In this document: positions 19,717 through 27,369 of the stretch, piece after piece
Position numbering within the stretch: the stretch's first letter is position 1
How the letters are laid out: every line of letters starts with the position of its first letter
Assembly (NCBI GenBank): GCA_029202385.1
Contig: CP119314.1
Coordinates: forward strand, 1,118,501 to 1,182,500
Origin: Candidatus Sphingomonas phytovorans
GTDB taxonomy: Bacteria; Pseudomonadota; Alphaproteobacteria; Sphingomonadales; Sphingomonadaceae
Reading direction: 5' to 3'
DNA: 64,000 nt
The notes under the pieces: generated by a model
What the model was told of the DNA's origin: nothing
Database searches by the model: none
The model's input: only the letters and a program-made list of their open reading frames with translations
Program-made: the position numbers and the translations under genes

Positions 19717-20184
19717 ATGATGTGGCGCTATATCGCGGGCGGTGCTTCGGCGCTGCTGCTGGTCACCGCGGGAGTCATGCTGTCGACCGGCCGGGCCCGT
19801 CCGCCCTCGCCGCTGGCGACGCAGCCGGTCGTGGCGGTCGCGCAGGAGGAGCCGCTTCCTGCCGGGGTCCCCGAGGCGAGCGAACGCACCCGGGAACAGA
19901 AGCGCTTCGACCGGTACGACAAGGATCGCAATGCCCAGGTGACGCGCGAGGAGTATCTCGTCCAGCGGCGCAAGGCCTTTGCGAAGCTCGACACCAACCA
20001 GGACGGCCAGCTCTCGTTCGACGAATGGGCGGTGAAGACCACGACGAAATTCGCGCTGGCCGACAAGGACAAGTCGGGTGCGATGAACGCGGCGGAGTTC
20101 GCGACGACCGCGCCCAAGCGCACCGTCAAGCGCAGGCCGAACTGTCCGCCAGCCCAGGCACCGCGCGAGGACGAGGAAGCCTGA
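19717..20184 (+). CDS. exported EF-hand protein
   Basis: 155 residues. An N-terminal hydrophobic segment (about 4-22) acts as anchor or signal, followed by a short Pro-rich linker. Three calcium-binding-loop-like segments follow: D-K-D-R-N-A-Q-V-T-R-E-E, D-T-N-Q-D-G-Q-L-S-F-D-E and D-K-D-K-S-G-A-M-N-A-A-E. The second is a canonical EF-hand loop and the other two deviate at the central Gly or liganding positions. It probably binds calcium in the periplasm. GGGAGGAG lies six bases before the ATG at 19717. The function of such sphingomonad EF-hand proteins is not known to me. Confidence 0.85.
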   Translation: MMWRYIAGGASALLLVTAGVMLSTGRARPPSPLATQPVVAVAQEEPLPAGVPEASERTREQKRFDRYDKDRNAQVTREEYLVQRRKAFAKLDTNQDGQLSFDEWAVKTTTKFALADKDKSGAMNAAEFATTAPKRTVKRRPNCPPAQAPREDEEA

Positions 20185-20222
20185 TTCTCCAACGGTGCCG
20201 CTGTTTTTGCGTTTCGTTTTTC

Positions 20223-20371
20223 TTTCCGCTGTTATGTTGGATTCTGGAGCGGAAATCCTGCCATGTTTACAATGGCTTGATGCGCGTTTTCCCTGTTACG
20301 GCATAACAGCGGAAAACCTGACCGCAACAGCGGAGGAATGGCCGGGATTTTCCGCTGCATCCGGCGGAAAA
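20223..20371. repeat. cluster of GCGGAA-core inverted and direct repeats
   Basis: The gap between the EF-hand gene and trmFO holds about six copies of a GCGGAA/TTCCGC core. A perfect 14-base inverted pair is TTTCCGCTGTTATG (20223-20236) and its complement (20302-20315). A second hairpin has an 8-base perfect stem, TTTTCCGC (20348-20355) with GCGGAAAA (20364-20371). Further single cores lie near 20247 and 20326. No gene is supported in this interval. Confidence 0.55.
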
Positions 20372-20475
20372 CGGCCTGACAAAATCGGTCATGTCAAAGA
20401 GCGTGTCGGGGCCAGGCTGGCACTCCGATCGCCCTGTGCTCTCACGATCCCGGCGACGGTTGAATCAACGGGAGA

Positions 20476-21792
20476 TCAGGCCGCGATCCAGGCTCCGAAC
20501 GCTTCGCGGGCGCGATCAGTGTACATCTTCTTGCGGTCGGCCTTTTTGGTGCGGCCCGGGATCGGGGGCATCAGCCCGAAATTGACGTTCATCGGCTGAT
20601 AGGTTTCCGCGACGGCCGCGCCGGTGATGTGGTGGAGCAGGGCGCCAAAGGCAGTTTCGACCGGCGGCGGGGCGAGCGTGCGCCCGCCAAGTTCGGCGGC
20701 GGCGAAGCGGCCCGCCAGCAGCCCGATCGCGGCGCTTTCGATATAGCCCTCGCAGCCGGTGATCTGCCCGGCGAAACGGATGTTCGGCTTGTTCTTCAGC
20801 CGGAGGCTAGGGTCGAGCAGTTCGGGCGAGCGGATGAAGGTGTTGCGGTGCAACCCGCCGAGCCGGGCGAACTCGGCCTTCTCCAGCCCCGGGATGGTGC
20901 GGAACAGGTTGACCTGTTCGGCATGCTTGAGCTTGGTCTGGAAGCCAACGATGTTCCAGAGCGTGCCCTGGGCATTATCCTGGCGGAGCTGGACCACGGC
21001 ATGGGGCCAGCGCCCGGTGCGCGGATCGTCAAGGCCGACCGGCTTCATCGGGCCGAAGCGGAGCGTGTCGAACCCGCGTTCGGCCATCACCTCGATCGGC
21101 ATGCAGCCCTCGAAATAGGGCGTGTCCTTTTCCCATTCCTTGAAGTCGGTCTTCTCGCCCGCGATCAGCCCGGCGTGGAAGGCAGCGTACTGATCCTTGT
21201 CCATCGCGCAGTTGATGTAATCCTTGCCTTCTCCCTTGTTCCAGCGCGACTGGAACCAGGCGGTCTCCATATCGATCGAATCGAAATGGACGATCGGCGC
21301 GATGGCATCGAAGAAAGCGAGCGCGTCGGCGCCAGTCGCAGCGCCGATGCTGGAAGCGAGGCCGGCGGCGGTGAGGGGGCCGGTGGCGATAATGGCGAGG
21401 CCGTCGTCGGGCAGGGCGTCGACCCGTTCCCGCACGACCGTGATGTTGGGGTGCGCGGAAATGGCGGCGGTGACGCCGGCCGAAAAGCCATCGCGGTCGA
21501 CCGCGAGCGCGGAACCGGCGGGCACCTTGTGGATATCGCCCTCCCGCATGATCAGCGAGCCGAGCGCGCGCATCTCGGCATGGAGCAGCCCGACCGCGTT
21601 GCTGGTCGCATCGTCCGAGCGGAAGCTGTTCGAACAGACCAGTTCGGCGAGGCCGTCAGTGTGATGTGCGGGCGTCATCTCGCCCGAGCCGCGCATTTCG
21701 GAAAGCTTCACCTTGAAGCCGGCTTCGGCAAGCTGCCACGCGGCCTCGGAGCCGGCGAGGCCGCCGCCGATGATCTGGATGTCGTGAGTCAT
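20476..21792 (-). CDS. trmFO: tRNA (uracil-5-)-methyltransferase, folate- and FAD-dependent
   Basis: 438 residues. TrmFO makes 5-methyluridine at position 54 of the tRNA T-loop using 5,10-methylenetetrahydrofolate and FAD. The dinucleotide-binding motif [12 protein letters not shown] opens the protein (about 7-18), followed by the family block [11 protein letters not shown]. The C-terminal half carries N-I-V-G-F-Q-T-K-L and the [13 protein letters not shown] segment. Length matches the family (about 430-470). It is the last of three leftward genes, 43 bases downstream of a small membrane-protein gene. Confidence 0.96.
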   Translation of the reverse strand: MTHDIQIIGGGLAGSEAAWQLAEAGFKVKLSEMRGSGEMTPAHHTDGLAELVCSNSFRSDDATSNAVGLLHAEMRALGSLIMREGDIHKVPAGSALAVDRDGFSAGVTAAISAHPNITVVRERVDALPDDGLAIIATGPLTAAGLASSIGAATGADALAFFDAIAPIVHFDSIDMETAWFQSRWNKGEGKDYINCAMDKDQYAAFHAGLIAGEKTDFKEWEKDTPYFEGCMPIEVMAERGFDTLRFGPMKPVGLDDPRTGRWPHAVVQLRQDNAQGTLWNIVGFQTKLKHAEQVNLFRTIPGLEKAEFARLGGLHRNTFIRSPELLDPSLRLKNKPNIRFAGQITGCEGYIESAAIGLLAGRFAAAELGGRTLAPPPVETAFGALLHHITGAAVAETYQPMNVNFGLMPPIPGRTKKADRKKMYTDRAREAFGAWIAA

Positions 21793-21835
21793 GGCGCGGG
21801 CAGATAGCAGCGTGTCCGGCGATCGGCCAGCGGGG

Positions 21836-22282
21836 CTAATCCTGGTCGGGCCACGCCGTCAGGTGCCGACAGATCAGGGCGCACACGATCCCGGGGATGG
21901 TGAAGGCGAGGATCAGGAGGAGGAGCGGGCCCTCGCCGGTGCCGTCGCGTGTCAGGGACGCGACGAAGGGAATCGAAAACAATGTCGCCAACGCGGCGCC
22001 GGCTGCAGCCCATACCGAGTATGATCGCGACTCCGGCGCGTGTCGCCCCAGCCAGGACATGACCGAGGCACCGAAGAGGATGGGCAAGCCCCCAATGAAG
22101 AACCCCACCGGCATCGATGCGGCCAGCAGGAGTATGAAGAAGCCGACCTGCTCCGCGCCGAGCCTTTGAAGTTGCTCTGGATACTGGATCACCAGGCCGA
22201 TCAGCAGGGAATGCAAGAGCAGCGGGCCGGCGAGTAACGAGGCTGCGATGGTTCCGGCAAGGATCGAGGAGGTGCTGCGCAT
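21836..22282 (-). CDS. four-helix membrane protein, paralogue of the gene at 23418-23867
   Basis: 148 residues with four hydrophobic segments (about 7-30, 47-75, 88-110, 118-138). I do not recognise a named family. Its second half resembles the protein encoded at 23418-23867: both have L-x-G-A-S-x-M-(S/T)-W-L-G followed by V-(W/I)-A-(A/W) and an end F-T-(I/F)-x-G-x-x-C-A-L-I-C-R. It lies between trmFO and a repeat element, downstream of the XRE regulator. The ATG at 22282 has no strong ribosome-binding site, so the start is moderately certain. Confidence 0.7.
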   Translation of the reverse strand: MRSTSSILAGTIAASLLAGPLLLHSLLIGLVIQYPEQLQRLGAEQVGFFILLLAASMPVGFFIGGLPILFGASVMSWLGRHAPESRSYSVWAAAGAALATLFSIPFVASLTRDGTGEGPLLLLILAFTIPGIVCALICRHLTAWPDQD

Positions 22283-22404
22283 CCAGTTTCGCTAACATGC
22301 GCTTCTTGAAGGGCCGATAGCGGCGCGCGATCTGCACCGTAAATCCACGCAAGGCCCATCGGAAATCCGACGGAGTTCAACCGTGTCCTCTTTCTCGCCG
22401 TGCC

Positions 22405-22493
22405 GGGGAGGGGGACCAGCGAAGCTCGCAGACGATGCGTTTGCGGAGAACCCCCTCCACCACGCGCTGAAGAAACGCGCGGTTCCCCTCCCC
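22405..22493. repeat. REP-like inverted repeat element
   Basis: GGGGAGGGGGACC (22405-22417) and GGTTCCCCTCCCC (22481-22493) are inverted copies with one mismatch, and CCGTGCCGGGGAGG occurs at both ends of the element. This type of GC-rich palindromic spacer is common between sphingomonad genes. It sits between the XRE gene end and the small membrane-protein gene. Confidence 0.6.
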
Positions 22494-22508
22494 GTGCCGG
22501 GGAGGAGT

Positions 22509-23339
22509 TCAGGTCGTCGTCTCTTCCTCCTCCGCGAGCTCCGCACAGACCCGAGCAGTGTGCTCGTCGGCGGGAAAGGTGCAGTCGATCCGTATCTCGT
22601 CGAGCGTCACGTCGTGCGGTGCCGCGAAGGTCGTGAAGGTTTCGAAGAAACGAAGCTCGCCACGTGGACTGGCGAAGGTGAAGGTGATGATCGGGGCGGG
22701 TTCCTCGCCGAGATCGCGCAGCCGCCAGCGTTGAGGCACGCCGGGATAGCTGAACGCCTCGTCGAGCAACCGCCGCGTCCGGCGGTCTGTCGGATTAGCG
22801 GTGAGATCATCGTGCAGGTGGCGAATGAAGCGCCCCGCCACCTCGGGCCAGTTGACGATGACCGAACGGAAATCGGCCGGATCGAAGAGTTGGTGGATCA
22901 GATTGGCGTGCGGGCTCTGGCGGCCGCCAGTCAGCAGGTTGTTGAGGCGCACTGCCGCGGCATTGGTCATCAGCACATCCCAGTGCCGGCTGATCACGAA
23001 GGCGGGATAGGGCTCCTGGTGTGCAATGATCAACTCGACTGCCTGGCGCACCCGGTCGAGCGCCGGCGCGGCGAGATCGCGCTCCGGATGCATCGCCGCG
23101 TAGCCGGCCGCCCGGAGCAGGATATTGCGCTCGCGCAGCGGCATGGCCAGCGTATCGGCGAGCCGGGATATTGTCTCGCGACTGGCCTGCGCCTTGCCGG
23201 TTTCGATGCAGCTCAGATGGCGGGTCGAGATGCCCGCCTCAAGCGAGAGATCGAGCTGGCTCATCCGACGCGCCGCCCGCCATTCGCGCAGCAGCATGCC
23301 GACGGGAGGATAGGCATCTTCGGTTGCGTGTGTAGCCAA
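22509..23339 (-). CDS. XRE-family regulator with MmyB-like ligand-binding domain
   Basis: 276 residues. The helix-turn-helix region (about 14-70) has the R-R-M-S-Q-L-D-L-S-L-E-A-G-I-S-T-R-H-L-S motif. The rest (about 95-265) matches the MmyB-like transcription-regulator ligand-binding domain, with the W-D-V-L-M-T-N-A-A-A blocks. The start is TTG at 23339, supported by GGAGGAG five bases upstream. Such regulators often control a neighbouring oxidoreductase, but none is adjacent here. A GTGACAT (23386-23392)/ATGTCAC (23415-23421) inverted pair upstream could be an operator. Target unknown. Confidence 0.87.
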   Translation of the reverse strand: MATHATEDAYPPVGMLLREWRAARRMSQLDLSLEAGISTRHLSCIETGKAQASRETISRLADTLAMPLRERNILLRAAGYAAMHPERDLAAPALDRVRQAVELIIAHQEPYPAFVISRHWDVLMTNAAAVRLNNLLTGGRQSPHANLIHQLFDPADFRSVIVNWPEVAGRFIRHLHDDLTANPTDRRTRRLLDEAFSYPGVPQRWRLRDLGEEPAPIITFTFASPRGELRFFETFTTFAAPHDVTLDEIRIDCTFPADEHTARVCAELAEEEETTT

Positions 23340-23417
23340 GGCGACTCCTCCCGCTTTCGGCGCCGGCTAGCCGGGGTCGGGTGGCGTGACATAGCCCGGC
23401 CCGATCGCGGATGCATG

Positions 23418-23867
23418 TCACCATTGCATCCGACGGCGGCAGATCAGGGCGCAACATGCTCCGGTGAAGGTAAAGGCAACAAGGGTGGTTGCGTGTCCGC
23501 TGGCCGGTCCGGCACCGGTTGCTGCTACAGAGAGGGCGCAGGTGAGAGCGCCCGCCAGTGCCCATATCACCGGCAGTCGCGTGGCTTCGTTGCGATTTCC
23601 CAGCCAGGTCATGAGCGAGGCGCCGAGAAGATTGACAGGCAAAGCGAGGATCGTGCCGAAGAACGCCGCGACCAGCGCCAGCATCGGGATTCCCGTGATG
23701 GCAGCGCCGTCCAGATCGATCCCGACCTGCTTGCCCGGATCGTCGGCCCAGATACCGAGACAGAAGCCGAGCAGGAAGAGCGGTCCGGCAGCCATCGAGG
23801 CGAAGGTGATGCTCGACCAGTTGATCGATGCGCGTGCCACCGTCCGCTCTTCCCGCCGGGAATTCAT
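23418..23867 (-). CDS. four-helix membrane protein in the GbsR-controlled unit
   Basis: 149 residues with about four hydrophobic segments and an N-terminal hydrophilic stretch (M-N-S-R-R-E-E-R-T). Start at ATG 23867 overlaps the stop of the upstream 126-residue membrane gene (ATGA), so the two are coupled. It is a paralogue of the protein at 21836-22282, sharing L-L-G-A-S-L-M-T-W-L-G and the Cys-containing C-terminus A-C-C-A-L-I-C-R. No named family recognised. The two paralogues flank the XRE regulator gene. Confidence 0.72.
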   Translation of the reverse strand: MNSRREERTVARASINWSSITFASMAAGPLFLLGFCLGIWADDPGKQVGIDLDGAAITGIPMLALVAAFFGTILALPVNLLGASLMTWLGNRNEATRLPVIWALAGALTCALSVAATGAGPASGHATTLVAFTFTGACCALICRRRMQW

Positions 23868-24244
23868 GCGAGGGCCGCCCGGCGACCGTCGCGGTCGTCG
23901 AGCCAGCCATTCACCTTGCGGCCGAACTGCGCGATCGCGCCCATGTTGAAGAAATGCATCGCGCCAAGCACGATCACCGCTAGACCGACCTTGCCGCTGA
24001 GGAAGCGCATCGCGCCGGTGATCGTGGTCGGTTCCTGGCCGAGGCTGAGGGTCAGCGTGATGAAGCCGATATTGACGAGGTAGAAGCCCACCACGAGCAG
24101 GTGATTGGTCGAGCGCGCGAGTGTTTCGTTCTGGCCGAAGCACTGGATGAGGAAGACGACGCCGTTCTTCGACAGGGTGTGCCCCACCCAGATGGTGATC
24201 GCCAGCGTGATCGCGAGATAGAGGAGGTAGACTGTCTCGACCAT
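23864..24244 (-). CDS. small conserved membrane protein under a GbsR/MarR-type operator
   Basis: 126 residues with three hydrophobic segments: about 4-20, 48-68 and 84-104. Between the first two is a polar loop with T-L-S-K-N-G-V-V-F-L. I recognise the general type (a small inner-membrane protein recurrent in proteobacteria) but not a function. A 19-base sequence 15-33 bases upstream of the ATG (24259-24277) closely matches the palindrome upstream of the GbsR/MarR gene, which suggests control by that regulator. Its stop overlaps the next gene by four bases. Confidence 0.72.
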   Translation of the reverse strand: MVETVYLLYLAITLAITIWVGHTLSKNGVVFLIQCFGQNETLARSTNHLLVVGFYLVNIGFITLTLSLGQEPTTITGAMRFLSGKVGLAVIVLGAMHFFNMGAIAQFGRKVNGWLDDRDGRRAALA

Positions 24245-24258
24245 GGTGATTTCCTTTC

Positions 24259-24277
24259 TTCCTGTAATGAGAGAAAT
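24259..24277 (-). promoter_or_regulatory. second copy of the GbsR/MarR-type operator
   Basis: The plus-strand sequence TTCCTGTAATGAGAGAAAT matches the palindrome at 25126-25144 at 16 of 19 positions. Both lie just upstream of a leftward start codon. Inferred binding site for the regulator encoded at 24567-25115. Confidence 0.5.
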
Positions 24278-24382
24278 GTACGGGCGTGAAACGGTTTCTC
24301 CTTCGACGATTTTTATGCTCAGCGTCAGGTGTTGGAAGCGGTCGAAAGCAAGATTTCAAGAAGGCGTTAGTGGCCGATTTTA

Positions 24383-24521
24383 TTCACGCGAAGACGCGAA
24401 GGCGCGAAGAGAGATTGTGCAGGACGAGAAAAATCCCGCGTCGATCCGTGCGGTGCACTCCACATTTTTCGATCGCGGCTTCGTCGACTATTTCCTTCGC
24501 GTCTTCGCGCCTTCGCGTGAA
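24383..24521. repeat. MITE/REP-like element with heptamer-repeat inverted ends
   Basis: The roughly 140-base element fills most of the gene-free gap between the small membrane gene and the regulator gene. Its left arm (24383-24409) is built of GCGAAG-type units, and the right arm (24495-24521) is the inverted set CTTCGCG/TCTTCGCG/CCTTCGCG. The interior has no gene. Architecture is shared with the element at 27181-27315, though the unit sequence differs. Confidence 0.6.
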
Positions 24522-24566
24522 CCAATTCCCTGTTGGGATGAGCGACGTGCCGACTGCTCATTTTGC

Positions 24567-25115
24567 CTAGTCCGCCTTTGCCTTGGCGCTGGGGATGAAG
24601 CGGGCGACCTTGCTGCCGAGCTTCATCAAGGTGACCAGGGTGGGCTTGGGCAGGGTGCGGACCTGATCGTACCAGCCGCCCAAGGTCGAGATGAACTCAT
24701 GCATGCGCGTCACTCGATCGCGGACATGGGCGGGCGTGGCCTTGTCGTTCTTCATGCGCTCGGACAGTTCGGCGAGCAGGGCGAGGGTGGGGTCGATCTC
24801 GCGTCGTTTACGCTCGGCGGTAATGCGCATCAGCATTTCCCACAGGTCGGTTTCCGCGACGAAATGGTCGCGGCGGTCTCCCTCGACATGGACGCGGCGG
24901 ACGATGCCGTAGCCCTGCAATTCCTTGAGTCCGGTCGACACGTTCGATCGGGCAAGGCCGAGGGCCTCCACGATCGCTTCGGCATCGATCGGCCTGTCGG
25001 ACAGATAGAGCAGCGCGTGGATTTGCGCGACCGACCGGTTGACGCCCCATTGAGTGCCCATCTCCCCCCAATGGAGGATGAAGGCTTTGACGTCGGGATG
25101 ATCGGTGATCGTCAT
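24567..25115 (-). CDS. GbsR/MarR-family transcriptional regulator
   Basis: 182 residues. A winged helix-turn-helix of the GbsR/MarR type is visible at about residues 22-85 (V-A-Q-I-H-A-L-L-Y-L-S, then A-L-G-L-A-R-S-N-V-S-T-G-L-K-E-L), followed by the wing V-H-V-E-G-D-R-R-D-H-F. The C-terminal half is helical and probably mediates dimerisation. The ATG at 25115 is preceded by an AGAG element, and the upstream frame is not credible coding. A perfect palindrome 11 bases before the ATG suggests autoregulation. A matching site precedes the downstream membrane-gene pair, so it probably represses that unit. Confidence 0.9.
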   Translation of the reverse strand: MTITDHPDVKAFILHWGEMGTQWGVNRSVAQIHALLYLSDRPIDAEAIVEALGLARSNVSTGLKELQGYGIVRRVHVEGDRRDHFVAETDLWEMLMRITAERKRREIDPTLALLAELSERMKNDKATPAHVRDRVTRMHEFISTLGGWYDQVRTLPKPTLVTLMKLGSKVARFIPSAKAKAD

Positions 25116-25125
25116 ATGTTTCTCT

Positions 25126-25144
25126 TTTCTGTAAAGACAGAAAT
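25126..25144 (-). promoter_or_regulatory. palindromic operator upstream of the GbsR/MarR gene
   Basis: TTTCTGT-AAAG-ACAGAAA is a perfect 7-base inverted repeat with a 4-base spacer (25126-25143), ending 11 bases before the ATG at 25115. Its position fits autorepression. The related copy at 24259-24277 supports it as a real recognition site. Confidence 0.55.
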
Positions 25145-25227
25145 ATAAGATATTGAGTGCTATGTCAACGGGACGTTCGCGCGATGCCGGCGCGAAGCAG
25201 CAGGTGCATCGGCCAACCATATTCCAC

Positions 25228-25328
25228 TTCCCCGGCGAAGGCCGGGACCCAGTCGGGAAGGTTGAAGTAGCTGCGAGCAACGCCAGCCAAGGATCGTCCA
25301 CCGGCTGGACCCCGGCCTTGGCCGGGGA
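25228..25328. repeat. REP-like inverted repeat element
   Basis: TTCCCCGGCGAAGGCCGGGA (from 25228) pairs with the inverted CCCGGCCTTGGCCGGGGA (to 25328), with the flanking C(C/T)CAG and CTGG also matching. It occupies the 361-base gap between the regulator gene and the lysoplasmalogenase gene. I see nothing else in that gap. Confidence 0.65.
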
Positions 25329-25476
25329 TGGCAAGAGGGGCGGGGGCGGGTAACTGGTGGGCGCGGCGTGCGGTAGTCCGCCCCTGATGGATCAATGTCG
25401 CGATCGCCCGCCATATGCCCGGCCGATCCTCGATCGCCGGATTGCGCGATCGGCCGCGCAGCGCGATACCGGCGTC

Positions 25477-26142
25477 ATGACCGAGACCAAAACATCGCCA
25501 TTTTCCAACTTCTGGCTCATTCCCACCGCGATTCTTGCCGGTGCCACCTTCTGGGCGGCGAGCCATATGGGGCTGTCCGGCGCCTTGTTCGTTGCCTGGA
25601 AGGGGTTGGCCGTCGGGTTGCTGACGCTCTGCGCTGCTCTTGCCGCGCATGACCGCAACGGCTGGTTGCTCGCCGCGCTGCTGGCGCTGGGCACGCTGGG
25701 CGATGTGCTGCTGGAAACCTCCGGCATTGTGATCGGCGGGATGGCTTTCTTCGCCGGACATCTGGTCTCGATCCTGCTCTATCTTTCCAACCGCCGGAAA
25801 GAGGGGCGCGCGGTGGCGGTTGCGATTGTCCTGGCGGTTCCCGCCGCAGCCTTCGCCATCACCCATGACGCCGGCGCGACGGTCTATGCCGCCGGGCTGG
25901 GCGGGATGGCGGGCGCTGCGTGGTACAGTCGTTTCCCGCGGAGTCTCGTCGCGACCGGCGCCCTGATGTTCGCAGCCTCGGACCTGCTGATCTTCGCCGA
26001 ACTCGGGCCGCTTAAGGACTCGATCCTGCCGCGCCTGACGATCTGGCCACTCTATCTCGGCGGCCAGACGTTGATCGCCTATGGCGTGCTGAAAACCCTC
26101 GAAGCGAGGAAGCGGAATGAAGATCTTCACCATCGGCTATGA
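25477..26142 (+). CDS. YhhN-family lysoplasmalogenase-like membrane protein
   Basis: 221 residues, about seven or eight hydrophobic segments. The G-x-L-G-D-V-L-L-E motif near residue 75 and the M-F-A-A-S-D-L-L-I block near residue 170 match the YhhN (TMEM86) family. Characterised members hydrolyse the vinyl-ether bond of lysoplasmalogens in the membrane. Bacterial substrates are less certain. The start at ATG 25477 gives the expected family length, while the longer open frame upstream is Arg-rich non-coding. Its 3' end overlaps the DUF488 gene by 26 bases. Confidence 0.85.
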   Translation: MTETKTSPFSNFWLIPTAILAGATFWAASHMGLSGALFVAWKGLAVGLLTLCAALAAHDRNGWLLAALLALGTLGDVLLETSGIVIGGMAFFAGHLVSILLYLSNRRKEGRAVAVAIVLAVPAAAFAITHDAGATVYAAGLGGMAGAAWYSRFPRSLVATGALMFAASDLLIFAELGPLKDSILPRLTIWPLYLGGQTLIAYGVLKTLEARKRNEDLHHRL

Positions 26143-26548
26143 AGCCACGACGATGGCCGACTTCCTCGCCGCGTTGAAGAATGCCGGCGTGGAGCGGGTG
26201 ATCGATGTGCGCGCGTTGCCGCTGTCGCGCCGCCCCGGCTTCTCCAAATCGACGCTGGCCGCCTCTCTGTTCGAGGCGGGGATCGGCTATGTCCATCTGA
26301 AGGCGCTGGGTACGCCCAAGCGCGGCCGGGACGCAGCGAAGAAGGGCGATCGCAAGACGCTGGAAGAGGTTTATGCGGGGCAGCTCGAACTGCCCGAGGC
26401 CCAGGCCCAGGCAGCACAAATGCTCGATCTGGCGCGGGAGAAGCCAAGTGCCCTGCTGTGCTTCGAGCGTGACCCTTGCGTATGCCACAGGACCCTGTTG
26501 CTTGATGCCGTTGGCGAGGGTGCTGAGATCGTCGATCTGTTCGCCTGA
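26117..26548 (+). CDS. DUF488 protein
   Basis: 143 residues. The full DUF488 pattern is visible: opening K-I-F-T-I-G-Y-E, the D-V-R-A-L-P-L-S-R-R-P-G-F-S-K block near residue 30, and the cysteine cluster C-F-E-R-D-P-C-V-C-H-R near residue 115, which may bind metal. The biochemical role of the family is not established. Expressed with the lysoplasmalogenase-like gene because of the 26-base overlap. Confidence 0.9.
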   Translation: MKIFTIGYEATTMADFLAALKNAGVERVIDVRALPLSRRPGFSKSTLAASLFEAGIGYVHLKALGTPKRGRDAAKKGDRKTLEEVYAGQLELPEAQAQAAQMLDLAREKPSALLCFERDPCVCHRTLLLDAVGEGAEIVDLFA

Positions 26549-26697
26549 GCAGGCGCTCTTCTCAGATCGACATCATTACATCGTACCCGATGATCTCTAC
26601 CCTGGACCGGCGACATGACTTCGCCAATCGCTTGCCTGTGAAGTCGCGCCCGCTACGCTGATCCGGTTCGCCTGAACACCAATCGAAAGACCAAATC

Positions 26698-27084
26698 ATG
26701 ATCGACCATATGGGCATTGCCGCATCCGACTTCGACGCCTCCCGCCGCTTCTACGAGACGGCGCTTGCCCCGCTCGGAATCGGGCTGGTGATGGAAGTCA
26801 CGCCGGAGCAGAGCGGCGGGTATCATGGGCTCGGGCTCGGCAAGCAGGGCAAGCCGTTCTTCTGGGTGGGCAATGGCGGGCCGAAGGGAGCGGGCATTCA
26901 CATCGCCTTCACCGCCGACGCGCGCGCGCAGGTCGATGCGTTTTACGAAGCCGCGATGGCGGCCGGCGGGCGGGACAATGGGGCGCCCGGCATTCGCGCC
27001 TATTACCATCCGAACTATTATGGCGCGTTCGTGCTCGACCCCGACGGCATCAATGTCGAGGCGGTTTGCCACCTGCCTGAATGA
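26698..27084 (+). CDS. VOC (glyoxalase/bleomycin-resistance-like) protein
   Basis: 128 residues, a two-module vicinal-oxygen-chelate fold. Candidate metal ligands are His4 in D-H-M-G-I-A, the His in G-I-H-I-A-F (about residue 72) and the Glu in N-V-E-A-V near the C-terminus. Such enzymes act on diverse small molecules and this sequence does not reveal the substrate. The ATG at 26698 is preceded by AAAGA. Stand-alone gene followed by a repeat element. Confidence 0.88.
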   Translation: MIDHMGIAASDFDASRRFYETALAPLGIGLVMEVTPEQSGGYHGLGLGKQGKPFFWVGNGGPKGAGIHIAFTADARAQVDAFYEAAMAAGGRDNGAPGIRAYYHPNYYGAFVLDPDGINVEAVCHLPE

Positions 27085-27180
27085 GGCCGGCTGCCTGCCT
27101 CGTGGCCGGCAGCGCATTTTTCTGACTGAACGACCGGGCGGATTGGCATCCAGAATCGGCCAGTCGAGAGTGCAAGGTGG

Positions 27181-27315
27181 TTCGCGCAGAGGCGCCGAGA
27201 GGTCAGGGGCTCGGGCGGTTTGCAATGACGAACATGTCCACAAGCAGGCAGCTTCTCGGCGGACGATGATCACGTCCGGAAATCAACTCCGCATTCTCTG
27301 CGCCCTCTGCGCGGA
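27181..27315. repeat. MITE/REP-like element with inverted ends
   Basis: TTCGCGCAGAGGCGCCGAGA (from 27181) and CTCTGCGCCCTCTGCGCGGA (27296-27315) are imperfect inverted copies enclosing about 95 bases without a gene. Overall length and layout resemble the element at 24383-24521. It fills most of the gap between the VOC gene and the symporter gene. Confidence 0.6.
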
Positions 27316-27369
27316 CCCTCCGCTATGCTGGGGTGGTGCCCAAAGAGGTGAATGTCGATCTGACCCGGG

